Shown here: positions 41,624-51,000 of the stretch, piece by piece
Layout of the letters: each line of letters starts with the position of its first letter
Numbering within the stretch: position 1 is the stretch's first letter
Position numbers and translations under genes: made by a program
The notes under the pieces: model-generated
The model's database searches: none
What the model was told of the DNA's origin: nothing
What the model saw: only the letters and a program-made list of their open reading frames with translations
NCBI GenBank assembly: GCA_964525015.1
Contig: CAZGFY010000006.1
Coordinates: 19,236-83,235, forward strand
Length of the DNA stretch: 64,000 nucleotides
Direction of reading: 5' to 3'
Source of the DNA: RGIG3102 sp964525015
GTDB lineage: Bacteria > Bacillota > Clostridia > Oscillospirales > Ruminococcaceae

Positions 41624-41655
41624 AATTAAAGGGCACATTGCCCTTTAATTTTTTT
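41624..41655 (+). terminator. Terminator or attenuator between frr and uppS
   Basis: AATTAAAGGGC and GCCCTTTAATT form an 11-bp perfect stem with a 5-base loop, followed by five more T. uppS begins 19 bases later without a visible promoter, so partial read-through is expected. Confidence 0.75.
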
Positions 41656-41674
41656 AATAAGAGGTACACTTTAT

Positions 41675-42373
41675 ATGCAAAATACACCAAAACATATTGG
41701 GATAATAATGGACGGCAATGGAAGATGGGCAAAAAAGAGATTGCTGCCAAGAAATATGGGGCATAAAAAAGGGGCAGAAGTTTTTCAAGATATAACAAGA
41801 TATTGCAATGAACTTGGAGTAAAATCTGTAACATTTTATGCTTTTTCAACTGAAAATTGGAAAAGACCACTTGAAGAAGTTTCAGGAATTATGAGTTTAT
41901 TAAAAGAATATCTAATTACTGCTTTTGATTATGAAAAAGAAAATAATAGAGTGATATTTTTAGGCGATAAATCTGCATTTAATAAAGATTTACAGGATTT
42001 AATGAATGAGATAGAAGAAAAAACTAAAAATAGAGATGGTATGATTTTGAATATTGCATTAAATTATGGCTCAAGAAATGAAATTTTAAATGCAACAAAA
42101 TTAATATCAAAAGAAATTAAAGATGGGAAATTAAAAGAAGAAGATATAACAGAAGAATTATTCTCTAGCTTTTTATATACAAAAAATCAGGCAGACCCTG
42201 ATTTTATACTGCGTCCAAGTGGTGAAAAAAGAATATCAAACTTTCTTTTGTGGCAAAGTGCTTATTCAGAATTTATTTATATGGATGTATTGTGGCCAGA
42301 TTTTACAAGGAAAGACTTAGATAAAGCAATAGAAGAGTTTAATAATAGAAACAGAAGATTTGGTGGAGTTTAA
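41675..42373 (+). CDS. uppS: Isoprenyl transferase (undecaprenyl diphosphate synthase)
   Basis: The 232-residue cis-prenyltransferase makes the C55 carrier lipid for wall and glycan synthesis. HIGIIMDGNGRWAKKR holds the catalytic aspartate, FYAFSTENWKRP the conserved middle motif, and FILRPSGEKRISNFLLWQSAYSEFIY-like the C-terminal substrate motif (with RPSGEKRISNF). TAAGAGGTAC precedes the ATG. Its lipid product feeds the GT-C-like enzyme encoded next and the glycan operon at the window start. Confidence 0.96.
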   Translation: MQNTPKHIGIIMDGNGRWAKKRLLPRNMGHKKGAEVFQDITRYCNELGVKSVTFYAFSTENWKRPLEEVSGIMSLLKEYLITAFDYEKENNRVIFLGDKSAFNKDLQDLMNEIEEKTKNRDGMILNIALNYGSRNEILNATKLISKEIKDGKLKEEDITEELFSSFLYTKNQADPDFILRPSGEKRISNFLLWQSAYSEFIYMDVLWPDFTRKDLDKAIEEFNNRNRRFGGV

Positions 42374-42405
42374 AATTAAACTCTTAGAAAGGAATTATCT
42401 TGATA

Positions 42406-43980
42406 ATGAAAAAAAATAGCGGATTATTCAATATTATCAATATCTCCTATGGTCTATTGTTTCTATTGTTTACTTATAGTATGGTTTTTTATGTTTTTAC
42501 AAGATGGAAAGAATTTTCGCCAAATATTTCATTTAATATTGCTGTGGCAATTGGCGCTGTAATATGTATTTTAGCTATTATTAAATTACTTTATAGCTTA
42601 AATAAGAAAAACAGAAAAATACTAAGGATAATTATTATTTTAGTATTATTTATAGCTCAATTTTATCTATTTTGGAAAACAAGTAGAGTAGCTGGATGGG
42701 ATGCACAAATAGTAACTGAAACCGTTAGGGATGGTTACACGGATATGCTTTATTTTGCAAAGTGGCCAAATAATATATTTATGACTTCAGCTTGGCAAAT
42801 ATATATTTATATAACAGATTTTTTGTATTTTATATCACCATTAAAAAGAATGATAATATTAAATATTTTTATAGCTGATATTTCGATATTATTATTATAT
42901 TTGAGCTCAAAAAGAGTTTTTGGAGAAATAAGCGCAGAAATAAGTTTAGTTTTAAGTATAATATTAGTAGGATTTTCTCCGTGGATATCAGTTGTTTATA
43001 CTGATGTTGCAGCACTAGTGTTTCCAATAGCAATAATTTATTGTATTATACGAATTGTCCAAGCAAAAAATGAAAAAGAGAAAAATATAACTAGTTTTTT
43101 ACTTTCTATAATTATAATTATAGGCTCTTATATTAAAGTGACAGTTGCTATTTTATTAATTGCTATGATTTTAGTTTTATTATTTAGAAAATTACTAAAA
43201 TTCGATATTAAATTACATAAAAATCAATTAATATCTTTTATAATAGGATGTGGTGTTGCATTTTCATTAGTTACAGCTATTACTTATGAGGCAAATAATA
43301 GAATAAAAACAGAACTTCCTTACCAAAATTCAAGAGGGATACATTATTATCTAGAAGTAGGACTTTATAATTATGGGTATGGAAACTGGAACTTTGAAAC
43401 TTTTAATTGGACAAATGAAAATTCCAATAAAGAAGATTACACCGAAAATGCAAGCAAGAGAATATTAGATTTAGTAAAAGAATATGGTGCTTTAGGTATG
43501 GCAGAGCATAGCTTTTTAAAGCTTTTATGGTGTGGCACGGATGGAACATTTGCTTATGGAATGGAAGGAGCTTTTCACGCCGAAGGGCAAGACACAAGTG
43601 ATTCTGTAAAATATTTTTTGCAAAATTATATTTACCATAGTTCAGATTTTTATCAAAATACTTTATCGCAAATACTGCAAGGTGTTTGGATTACAGTTTG
43701 TATATTATCAGTTTTTTCAGGATTTTTTAATAAGAATATGATATCGTTTATAGCAAAACTTTCAATTGGTGGATTATTTTTATTTTTAATGATATTTGAA
43801 TCAAGAAGCAGATATGTGTTTTTATATTTGCCAGTGATTATTTTTGCAGCCCAAACGAATTTTGATTTTCTATATAGTAAATTAAAATTAAATAATAAAA
43901 ATGGAGAAGAGAATGAAACAAAGAGTTTTATCAGCGATAGTGGGAATACTAATAGCGATAGCAGCACTATCACAGTTTAA
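42406..43980 (+). CDS. Polytopic membrane protein, GT-C glycosyltransferase-like, inserted between uppS and cdsA
   Basis: About 524 residues with roughly a dozen hydrophobic helices. After helix 3 the outer loop reads SRVAGWDAQIVTETVRDGYTDM, and YFAKWPNNIFMTSAW follows; an Asp in the first outer loop and a W/Y-PNN motif are features of GT-C-type membrane glycosyltransferases (PMT/ArnT-like). These use polyprenyl-phosphate sugars, and its neighbour uppS makes that carrier. AAAGGA precedes the start; a TTG two codons before the ATG is also possible. Its end overlaps cdsA by 68 bases. uppS and cdsA are normally adjacent, so this is an insertion. Confidence 0.7.
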   Translation: MKKNSGLFNIINISYGLLFLLFTYSMVFYVFTRWKEFSPNISFNIAVAIGAVICILAIIKLLYSLNKKNRKILRIIIILVLFIAQFYLFWKTSRVAGWDAQIVTETVRDGYTDMLYFAKWPNNIFMTSAWQIYIYITDFLYFISPLKRMIILNIFIADISILLLYLSSKRVFGEISAEISLVLSIILVGFSPWISVVYTDVAALVFPIAIIYCIIRIVQAKNEKEKNITSFLLSIIIIIGSYIKVTVAILLIAMILVLLFRKLLKFDIKLHKNQLISFIIGCGVAFSLVTAITYEANNRIKTELPYQNSRGIHYYLEVGLYNYGYGNWNFETFNWTNENSNKEDYTENASKRILDLVKEYGALGMAEHSFLKLLWCGTDGTFAYGMEGAFHAEGQDTSDSVKYFLQNYIYHSSDFYQNTLSQILQGVWITVCILSVFSGFFNKNMISFIAKLSIGGLFLFLMIFESRSRYVFLYLPVIIFAAQTNFDFLYSKLKLNNKNGEENETKSFISDSGNTNSDSSTITV

Positions 43981-44788
43981 TAGCATAGTTTTTAATATAT
44001 GTGCTGTAATAGTTTATCTTATAGCTATATATGAAATTTCAGGAGCATATAAAGAATACAACTCAGCGTTTGTTCATATAACTCTTGGGCTTTTTGGAAC
44101 AGTAAATATTATGAATGAGTATTTAAACTTTTCATTTTTTAATCTTACTATGATATTTGTTTTAATTTATGCATTTATTATTGTGTTTCAATTTGAAAAA
44201 ATTAGCTTTAGAACAGTTTCAACTAATTTAATATTTGGATTATTTGTAATGTTTGGAATATATTCAGTTGTTAATTTAAAAATTATGCTACCATATAGTA
44301 ATTTTGGCTGGGATGCTGGATTTATCTTCACTTATATTGCAGCTATTTCTTGGGGTGGGGATACAATGGCATACTTTGCAGGATACTTTTTTGGCAAAAC
44401 AAAGCTTGCCCCTAAATTAAGCCCTAAAAAAACTAGAGAAGGGGCAGTTGGGGGATTAGTTGGTTCTGCATTATTTGCAAATTTATTTTTATTTATTTAT
44501 TTAAATCTAAAGCCTATTTTAGAAACTGCTAGTGTGAAGTACGAAATATCAACACAATTATTTATTACAATAACTATAATAGCTGTTCTAGGCTCAATGG
44601 TTGGAATGATTGGTGATTTATTTGCTTCTGCTATAAAAAGGCAGGTTGGCATAAAAGATTATGGAAATATTATGCCAGGACATGGTGGCGTTTTAGATAG
44701 GTTTGATAGCGTTTTATTAGTGGCACCATTTGTCAGTGCGATTTTAGGTAGCGTTGTTCTATCAGCTGGGGGAATTTTTAATGTATAA
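43913..44788 (+). CDS. cdsA: Phosphatidate cytidylyltransferase
   Basis: About 291 residues with eight or so membrane helices. The C-terminal signature is intact: KLSPKKTREGAVGGLVGS, then GDLFASAIKRQVGIKDYGNIMPGHGGVLDRFDS. It makes CDP-diacylglycerol, precursor of bacterial phospholipids. I start it at 43913, where GGAG is 6 bases upstream; an ATG four codons earlier contains that site. It lies inside the end of the preceding gene and overlaps dxr by 8 bases, so translation is coupled along the block. Confidence 0.95.
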   Translation: MKQRVLSAIVGILIAIAALSQFNSIVFNICAVIVYLIAIYEISGAYKEYNSAFVHITLGLFGTVNIMNEYLNFSFFNLTMIFVLIYAFIIVFQFEKISFRTVSTNLIFGLFVMFGIYSVVNLKIMLPYSNFGWDAGFIFTYIAAISWGGDTMAYFAGYFFGKTKLAPKLSPKKTREGAVGGLVGSALFANLFLFIYLNLKPILETASVKYEISTQLFITITIIAVLGSMVGMIGDLFASAIKRQVGIKDYGNIMPGHGGVLDRFDSVLLVAPFVSAILGSVVLSAGGIFNV

Positions 44789-45926
44789 AAATATAATAAT
44801 TCTAGGAAGTACAGGCAGTATTGGAACGCAAAGTTTAGAAGTTTGCAAAAAACATAATATAAATGTTGTGGCTTTGTCAGCCAATAAAAACACCCAGTTA
44901 TTAAAAAAGCAGGTTTTAGAATTTTCGCCTGAATTTATTTGCATAACGGATGAAGAGGTTGGTAGTAAATTTAAAGAAGAAAACAAAGATTTAAAATGCA
45001 AAATTTTAATAGGGAAACAAGGGCTTGAAGAACTAGCAAAATTAAAAAGTGAGGCATTAGTTTTAAATGCAGTTGTTGGAATAGCTGGTTTAAAAGCAAC
45101 TTTAGCGGCGTTAAATAGCAAAAAAGATGTGGCGCTCGCTAATAAAGAAAGCCTTGTAACGGCTGGAAAACTCGTTATGAAAGCAGCTAAAGATAATAAT
45201 GTTAAACTACTTCCAGTGGATAGCGAACATTCAGCGATATTTCAGTGTATGCAAGACAATCACTCGGCGAAAAGCTTAAAGAGAGTTATATTAACTGCAT
45301 CTGGTGGACCTTTTTTTGGTTATAGTAAGAAAGAACTTTTAAATGTTACAAAAGCACAAGCATTAAAACATCCTAACTGGGAAATGGGAAGTAAAATAAC
45401 AATAGACTCTGCTACTTTAATGAATAAAGGATTAGAATTAATCGAAGCGGCTTGGCTTTTTGATTTGAAAGCTGAAGATATAGAAGTGGTGGTTCACAGA
45501 CAGAGTATTATTCATTCAGCAGTTGAGTTTTCAGATAATAGCATTATTGCTCAAATGGGAACTCCTGATATGCAAATTCCAATTCAGTATGCAATAACTT
45601 ATCCGGAAAGATATGAAAGTAATGCAAAACAATTAGATTTCTTTTCTATGGGAGATTTAACCTTTCATAAGCCAGATATTGAAACTTTTTTATGCCTAAA
45701 AGCTGCTATAAAAGCAATAAACTTGGGTGGACTTTATCCATGTCTTATTAATGGTGTAAATGAAAGGGCAGTTGAATTATTTTTAAATGATAAAATTGAA
45801 TTTGCTGATATTGGAAGAATTGTATATAAAAGTATTGAGAATTTTAACTTAGAAAAAGAATATACATTAGAAGAAGTTTTTAAAATAGATGAAAAGGCTA
45901 GAGAATTTGTTGATTTACAAATTTAA
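44781..45926 (+). CDS. dxr: 1-deoxy-D-xylulose 5-phosphate reductoisomerase
   Basis: About 381 residues. MYKNIIILGSTGSIGTQSLEV is the NADPH-binding start; LANKESLVTAG, PVDSEHSAIFQ and SGGPF hold metal and substrate ligands, followed by HPNWEMGSKITIDSATLMNKGLE. It commits DXP to MEP in isoprenoid synthesis, feeding uppS upstream via ispG downstream. The ATG at 44781 has GGGGGAA upstream; an ATG nine codons earlier lies in cdsA without a site. Order cdsA-dxr-rseP-ispG-polC is standard in Clostridia. Confidence 0.97.
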   Translation: MYKNIIILGSTGSIGTQSLEVCKKHNINVVALSANKNTQLLKKQVLEFSPEFICITDEEVGSKFKEENKDLKCKILIGKQGLEELAKLKSEALVLNAVVGIAGLKATLAALNSKKDVALANKESLVTAGKLVMKAAKDNNVKLLPVDSEHSAIFQCMQDNHSAKSLKRVILTASGGPFFGYSKKELLNVTKAQALKHPNWEMGSKITIDSATLMNKGLELIEAAWLFDLKAEDIEVVVHRQSIIHSAVEFSDNSIIAQMGTPDMQIPIQYAITYPERYESNAKQLDFFSMGDLTFHKPDIETFLCLKAAIKAINLGGLYPCLINGVNERAVELFLNDKIEFADIGRIVYKSIENFNLEKEYTLEEVFKIDEKAREFVDLQI

Positions 45927-45968
45927 AAATAAAATGAATATAGGGATAGAAATGGAGATAAATAATTA

Positions 45969-46994
45969 ATGGGGATATTCGGAATAATAGTTGCACTATT
46001 TGTTTTTGGTTTAGTTGTATTTGTGCACGAATTAGGGCATTTTATAACGGCTAAAAAAAGTGGAATAACAGTTAATGAATTTAGTATTGGTATGGGTCCA
46101 AAATTATTTTCTTTTAATAAAAATGAAACAGCATATTCAATTAGATTACTTCCAATAGGTGGGTTTGTTTCAATGGAAGGCGAAGATGAAGAAAGCGAAA
46201 ATCCAGGCGCATTTAATAAAGCGCCAATATTAAATAGGATGCTTGTACTTTCAGCAGGCGCAATTATGAACTTAGTTTTAGGTTTTATTGTTTTAACAGT
46301 GTTAGTTAACGGTGAAGAATTAATAACAAGTAAAACAATATCAAGCTTTTATGAAGATTCATATACACAAGCATCAGGACTGGAAGTTGGGGATGAAATT
46401 GTTGCGATTAATGGCAGAAAATGTTATGTAATTAGCGATATATTCTATGAATTTGCAAGAGCTCAAGATGGCAAAGCCGTTTTCACTGTTTTAAGAGATG
46501 GAAATGAAGAAGATATAGATATCCAGTTTGAAACTTATACAGATGAAAATGGATTTGAACAGATGGTTATAGACTTTACAGTTTTACCAATAGAAAAAAC
46601 TGTATTCACTGTTTTGGAAGAGTCATTTAACTGGACAATAAGTATGGCGAGAATGATATTTTTAAGCTTAGTTGACTTAGTAACTGGAAACGTTGAAGTT
46701 GCAGAAATTTCAGGGCCAGTTGGAATAGTTACAACAATAAGTGATGCTGTGAGTTATGGCTGGTATAATGTTTTAATGATTTTAGCAATGATAACTATAA
46801 ATTTAGGTGTATTTAATCTAATTCCTTTCCCAGCTCTTGATGGTGGCAGATTAGTGTTTTTATTTATAGAATTAATAAGAGGAAAACCAGTTCCACAAAA
46901 ATACGAAATTTTTGTTAATGCAGTTGGATTTATGATGCTTATGTGCGTTATGATATTTGTAACATATAGCGATATAACAAGGATATTCGGTTAA
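45969..46994 (+). CDS. rseP: Site-2 (RIP) zinc metalloprotease RseP
   Basis: The 341-residue intramembrane protease has HELGH at residues 20-24 in the first membrane helix, one PDZ domain in the middle (YEDSYTQASGLEVGDEIVAINGR), a later helix with NLIPFPALDGGRL carrying the third zinc ligand, and EISGPVGI before it. It cleaves membrane segments of anti-sigma factors or signal-peptide remnants. GGAG precedes the ATG at 11 bases. Position between dxr and ispG is conserved across Firmicutes. Confidence 0.94.
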   Translation: MGIFGIIVALFVFGLVVFVHELGHFITAKKSGITVNEFSIGMGPKLFSFNKNETAYSIRLLPIGGFVSMEGEDEESENPGAFNKAPILNRMLVLSAGAIMNLVLGFIVLTVLVNGEELITSKTISSFYEDSYTQASGLEVGDEIVAINGRKCYVISDIFYEFARAQDGKAVFTVLRDGNEEDIDIQFETYTDENGFEQMVIDFTVLPIEKTVFTVLEESFNWTISMARMIFLSLVDLVTGNVEVAEISGPVGIVTTISDAVSYGWYNVLMILAMITINLGVFNLIPFPALDGGRLVFLFIELIRGKPVPQKYEIFVNAVGFMMLMCVMIFVTYSDITRIFG

Positions 46995-47016
46995 TTAAAA
47001 AGGGAGGAGTATTGAT

Positions 47017-48078
47017 ATGAGAAAGCTTAAAAAAGAAATTAGGGTTGGAAATATATGTTTAGGTGGAGATAATCCTATCTTAGTTCAAAGTATGCTTAAT
47101 GCAAAATCTAGTGATACATTAGCTAATGTTGTTCAAGCGAAAATGCTAGAAAAAGAAGGATGCCAAATAGTTAGAGTTAGCGTTCCAACATTAAAAGATG
47201 TTCAGTTAATAACGGCTTTAAAAGAAAATATTAATATTCCAGTTGTAGCAGATATTCATTTTGATTATAAAATTGCTTTAGCCTGTATTGAAGCAGGGGT
47301 TGATAAAGTTAGAATTAACCCGGGTAATATAGGTAATGATGAAAAGGTAAAAGCTGTTGTAGAAGCGTGTAAATTAAGGGGTATTCCTATAAGAATTGGC
47401 GTTAATGCAGGTAGTCTTGAAAAAGAAATATTAAAAAAGTATGGCTCTCCTACGCCAGAAGCACTTTGTGAAAGTGCGATGTATCATATCAATTTACTAG
47501 AAAAATTTGAATTTTATAATATAGTTGTATCTATAAAATCTTCAAATGTAGATACGATGATTAAAGCTTATACAATGCTTTCAAATATGTGTGATTATCC
47601 GCTTCACTTAGGCGTTACGGAAGCTGGAACATACAGAATGGGGCTAATAAAATCGGCGCTTGGTATTGGTTCGCTTTTAAGAGAAGGAATAGGTGATACA
47701 ATAAGAGTTAGCCTTACAGATGAGCCGATTAAAGAAATTTCGGCTGGGTTTGATATTTTAAGGGCTAGTGGAATTAAAGTTAACGGACCTGAAATTATAT
47801 CTTGTCCTACTTGTGGGCGAACTAATCAAGATATTGCTTTTTTAGCAAATAAAGTTGAAGAAGGATTAAAAGGAATAACAAAGGATATAAAAATAGCTGT
47901 AATGGGATGTGCTGTTAATGGACCAGGAGAGGCTAAAGAAGCTGATATAGGTATAGCTTGTGGCATTGATAACGCTGTAATGTTTAAAAAAGGCGAAAAG
48001 GTTAAAACCTATAGTGGTGATTATATACAAGAGTTTATTCAGGATATTAAAGATTTTTTAGAGGAAAACAGTGACTAA
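47017..48078 (+). CDS. ispG: 4-hydroxy-3-methylbut-2-en-1-yl diphosphate synthase
   Basis: The 353-residue iron-sulfur enzyme carries out the penultimate step of the MEP isoprenoid route. Motifs: LVQSMLNAKSSDT, VADIHFDYKIAL and KVRINPGNIG in the barrel, SIKSSNVDTMI, and the cluster ligands in ISCPTCGRT and VMGCAVNGPGEAKEADIGIA. GGGAGGAG precedes the ATG. The stop overlaps the GTG of polC by 8 bases, a tight coupling seen in related genomes. Confidence 0.97.
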   Translation: MRKLKKEIRVGNICLGGDNPILVQSMLNAKSSDTLANVVQAKMLEKEGCQIVRVSVPTLKDVQLITALKENINIPVVADIHFDYKIALACIEAGVDKVRINPGNIGNDEKVKAVVEACKLRGIPIRIGVNAGSLEKEILKKYGSPTPEALCESAMYHINLLEKFEFYNIVVSIKSSNVDTMIKAYTMLSNMCDYPLHLGVTEAGTYRMGLIKSALGIGSLLREGIGDTIRVSLTDEPIKEISAGFDILRASGIKVNGPEIISCPTCGRTNQDIAFLANKVEEGLKGITKDIKIAVMGCAVNGPGEAKEADIGIACGIDNAVMFKKGEKVKTYSGDYIQEFIQDIKDFLEENSD

Positions 48079-51000
48079 TTTAATTTTAACAATTTTTAGC
48101 GAATATAATAATGGTAATGCCCATGTCCACGAATTTATGGGCGCAATATTAGATAGCATTGATGTGCATAGAAAAAGCTCCAAACTTTCAGCTGTTATAA
48201 AATCAAAACAGCTGATTAGCTATGGGGCTTTAAGCCATTTTGCAAGCTTTCTAACTGATAAATATATTGATTTTTCAATTGAATTAATTAATAAATTCGA
48301 TTTTAAATCTTTTACAAAAAAAGATTTTGATAGCTTAATAAATTTATACTGCGATACGGTTTCATTTATCCCAACGCAGTTTTTTTCTGATGCACAAATA
48401 GATATTTATGATAATAATATAGATATCCACGTTGGCAATGGGTATAAATTTTTAAAAGAAAATAGATTTCCTTCAGCTTTAAGTGAGTTTTTATTAAAAT
48501 TAACTGATGAAAAAATAGGGGTTAAATTATTTGAGATTGAAAATTATGAAAGCAAGGTTGTCCCAAGCTTTAAAATGCCTGTACCTATACCAACGTTTGA
48601 TATTGAAAATAAGCCAAAGATTAAAGATGTTGAAATTTCAGAGCTTAGAATTAAATCTGGCTCAACAAAAGTTATACTAGGAAAACATTTTGAAACTAAA
48701 AGACCATACACAATAGATAAAGCCTTAGAAGAAACAGGAAAAGTTGTTATTTGGGGAAAAATTTTTGCAGTAAATCAGCAGGGGAATTTTAGAAAAATAT
48801 TTATATACTCACTAACTGATGGCACAAATTCTATAAATGCAAAACTAATACTAGACCAAAACGATAAAAATCTTGAAAAGTGGGAAAATATTAAAGCAGG
48901 ATTATATGTTGCCATTCGTGGTGATGTTCAAATGGATAAATATGAAAGAGATTATATAATAATGCCTTATGATATTCTTTCATTTGAAATTGAAAGCAAA
49001 AAAGATGAAGCTGAGGAAAAAAGGGTGGAACTTCATCTACATACAAAACTTTCAGCTATGGATGCACTAGTTGCGCCTGATGAAGCGGTGAGATATGCAT
49101 ATAATTTAGGGCATAGAGCTGTTGCAATAACCGATCACGGAGTTGTGCAAGGATTTCCACAAGCAATGCTTGAAGCTGATAGAATACAAAAGTCAGACCC
49201 TGATTTTAAAGTTATATACGGCTGTGAGGGATATCTAGTTGATAATATAGTAAGTGTTTATAAAGGGGATAAAAAAGGTGTTTTAAAGGATTTAGAATAT
49301 GTTGTTTTTGATATTGAAACAACAGGATTAAATCCAAAATCTGAAGAGATAACAGAGATAGGTGCTGTTGTTTTTAAAAATGGTGAAATTATAGATGAAT
49401 TTCACACCTTTGTAGACCCTAAAAAGCCTATTCCAGCAAAAATTATAGAGTTAACTGGAATAACTGATGATATGGTTTATGGAGCGCCTAGCCAAAAAGA
49501 AGCTATCACAAGCTTTAAAAGGTTTATTAATGACAGAATACTAGTGGCTCATAATGCTTTTAGTTTTGATATAAATTTCATAAAAGTTGTTGGTGAGAGA
49601 GTAAATGAAACTTTTAATTACTCAGCAATAGATACACTTCCATTGGCAAGAAATATTTTAACAAGTATAAGAAGTCATAAATTAAACAATCTTGCGGATT
49701 ATTATAAACTGGGGGGATTTAATCATCATAGGGCGACCGATGATGCAAAAATTCTATCAAAAATATTAGAAAAATTAATAGATGAACTACATGAAAAAGA
49801 AATTTTTAATGTGGAAGATATAAATCATTCTCTAAGTAGTACAGAGGCACTTCCAAGAAGAAGTAATCATATTATTGTGCTTGCAAAATCACAGTTAGGA
49901 GTTAAGAATTTATATAAATTAATATCATACGGACATCTAAATTACTTTTTAAAAACCCCAAGAATGCCAAAGAGTGAAATAATGAAACATAGGGAAGGGT
50001 TAATACTTGGAACAGCTTGTGAAGCTGGTGAGCTTTACAGAGCGATAGTTGACGGTAAATCAAAAGATGAACTCGTTGAAATAGCATCTTTTTACGACTT
50101 TTTAGAAATTCAACCACTTGGAAACAATGAATATATGGTTAGAGAAGGAAAGGTTGAGTCAAATGAAGTTTTAAAAGAGTATAATAGAATAATAGTGGAA
50201 CTTGGGGAAGAATTAAATATTCCAGTTGTGGCAACTTGTGATGTGCATTTTTTAACAATGGAAGATGCTGCTTACAGAGCAATTTTAATGGCTGGTATGG
50301 GATTTCGTGATGCAGATAATCAAGCACCACTTTATTTTAGAACAACGGATGAAATGCTAAAAGAGTTCACTTATCTTGGAAAAGAAAAGGCACACGAGGT
50401 TGTGATTAAAAACACAAATTTAATTGCAGATATGATAGAGCTTGGCGTTCGTGCTATTCCAAAAGGTACATTTCCACCAAAGCTTGAAGGAGCTGAAGAA
50501 GAACTTAGAAACTCAACTTATGATAAACTACATTCAATTTATGGGGAAAATCCCCCTGAATTAATAGTTGATAGAATAGAAAGAGAGCTCACTAGTGTTA
50601 TAAAACATGGATATGCAGTGTTATATGTTATTGCAAAAAAACTAGTTCAAAATAGCGAAGAAAATGGCTATCTAGTTGGCTCAAGGGGCTCAGTTGGCTC
50701 GTCAGCTTTAGCTTTTTTTGCAAGTATTTCGGAAGTAAATCCACTTCCAGCTCACTATATTTGTAAAAAATGCAAACACAGTGAATTTGATGTGCCTAAT
50801 AATATAACTTCAGGATTTGATTTACCAGATAAAAATTGTCCGAAATGTGGCGAAAAATTAATTGGAGATGGAAATGATATCCCATTTGAAACATTTCTAG
50901 GATTTAATGGTGATAAGGAACCTGATATAGACTTAAACTTTTCAGGTGAATATCAAGCCTTCGCACATAAATATACAGAGGAATTATTTGGACAAGAATA

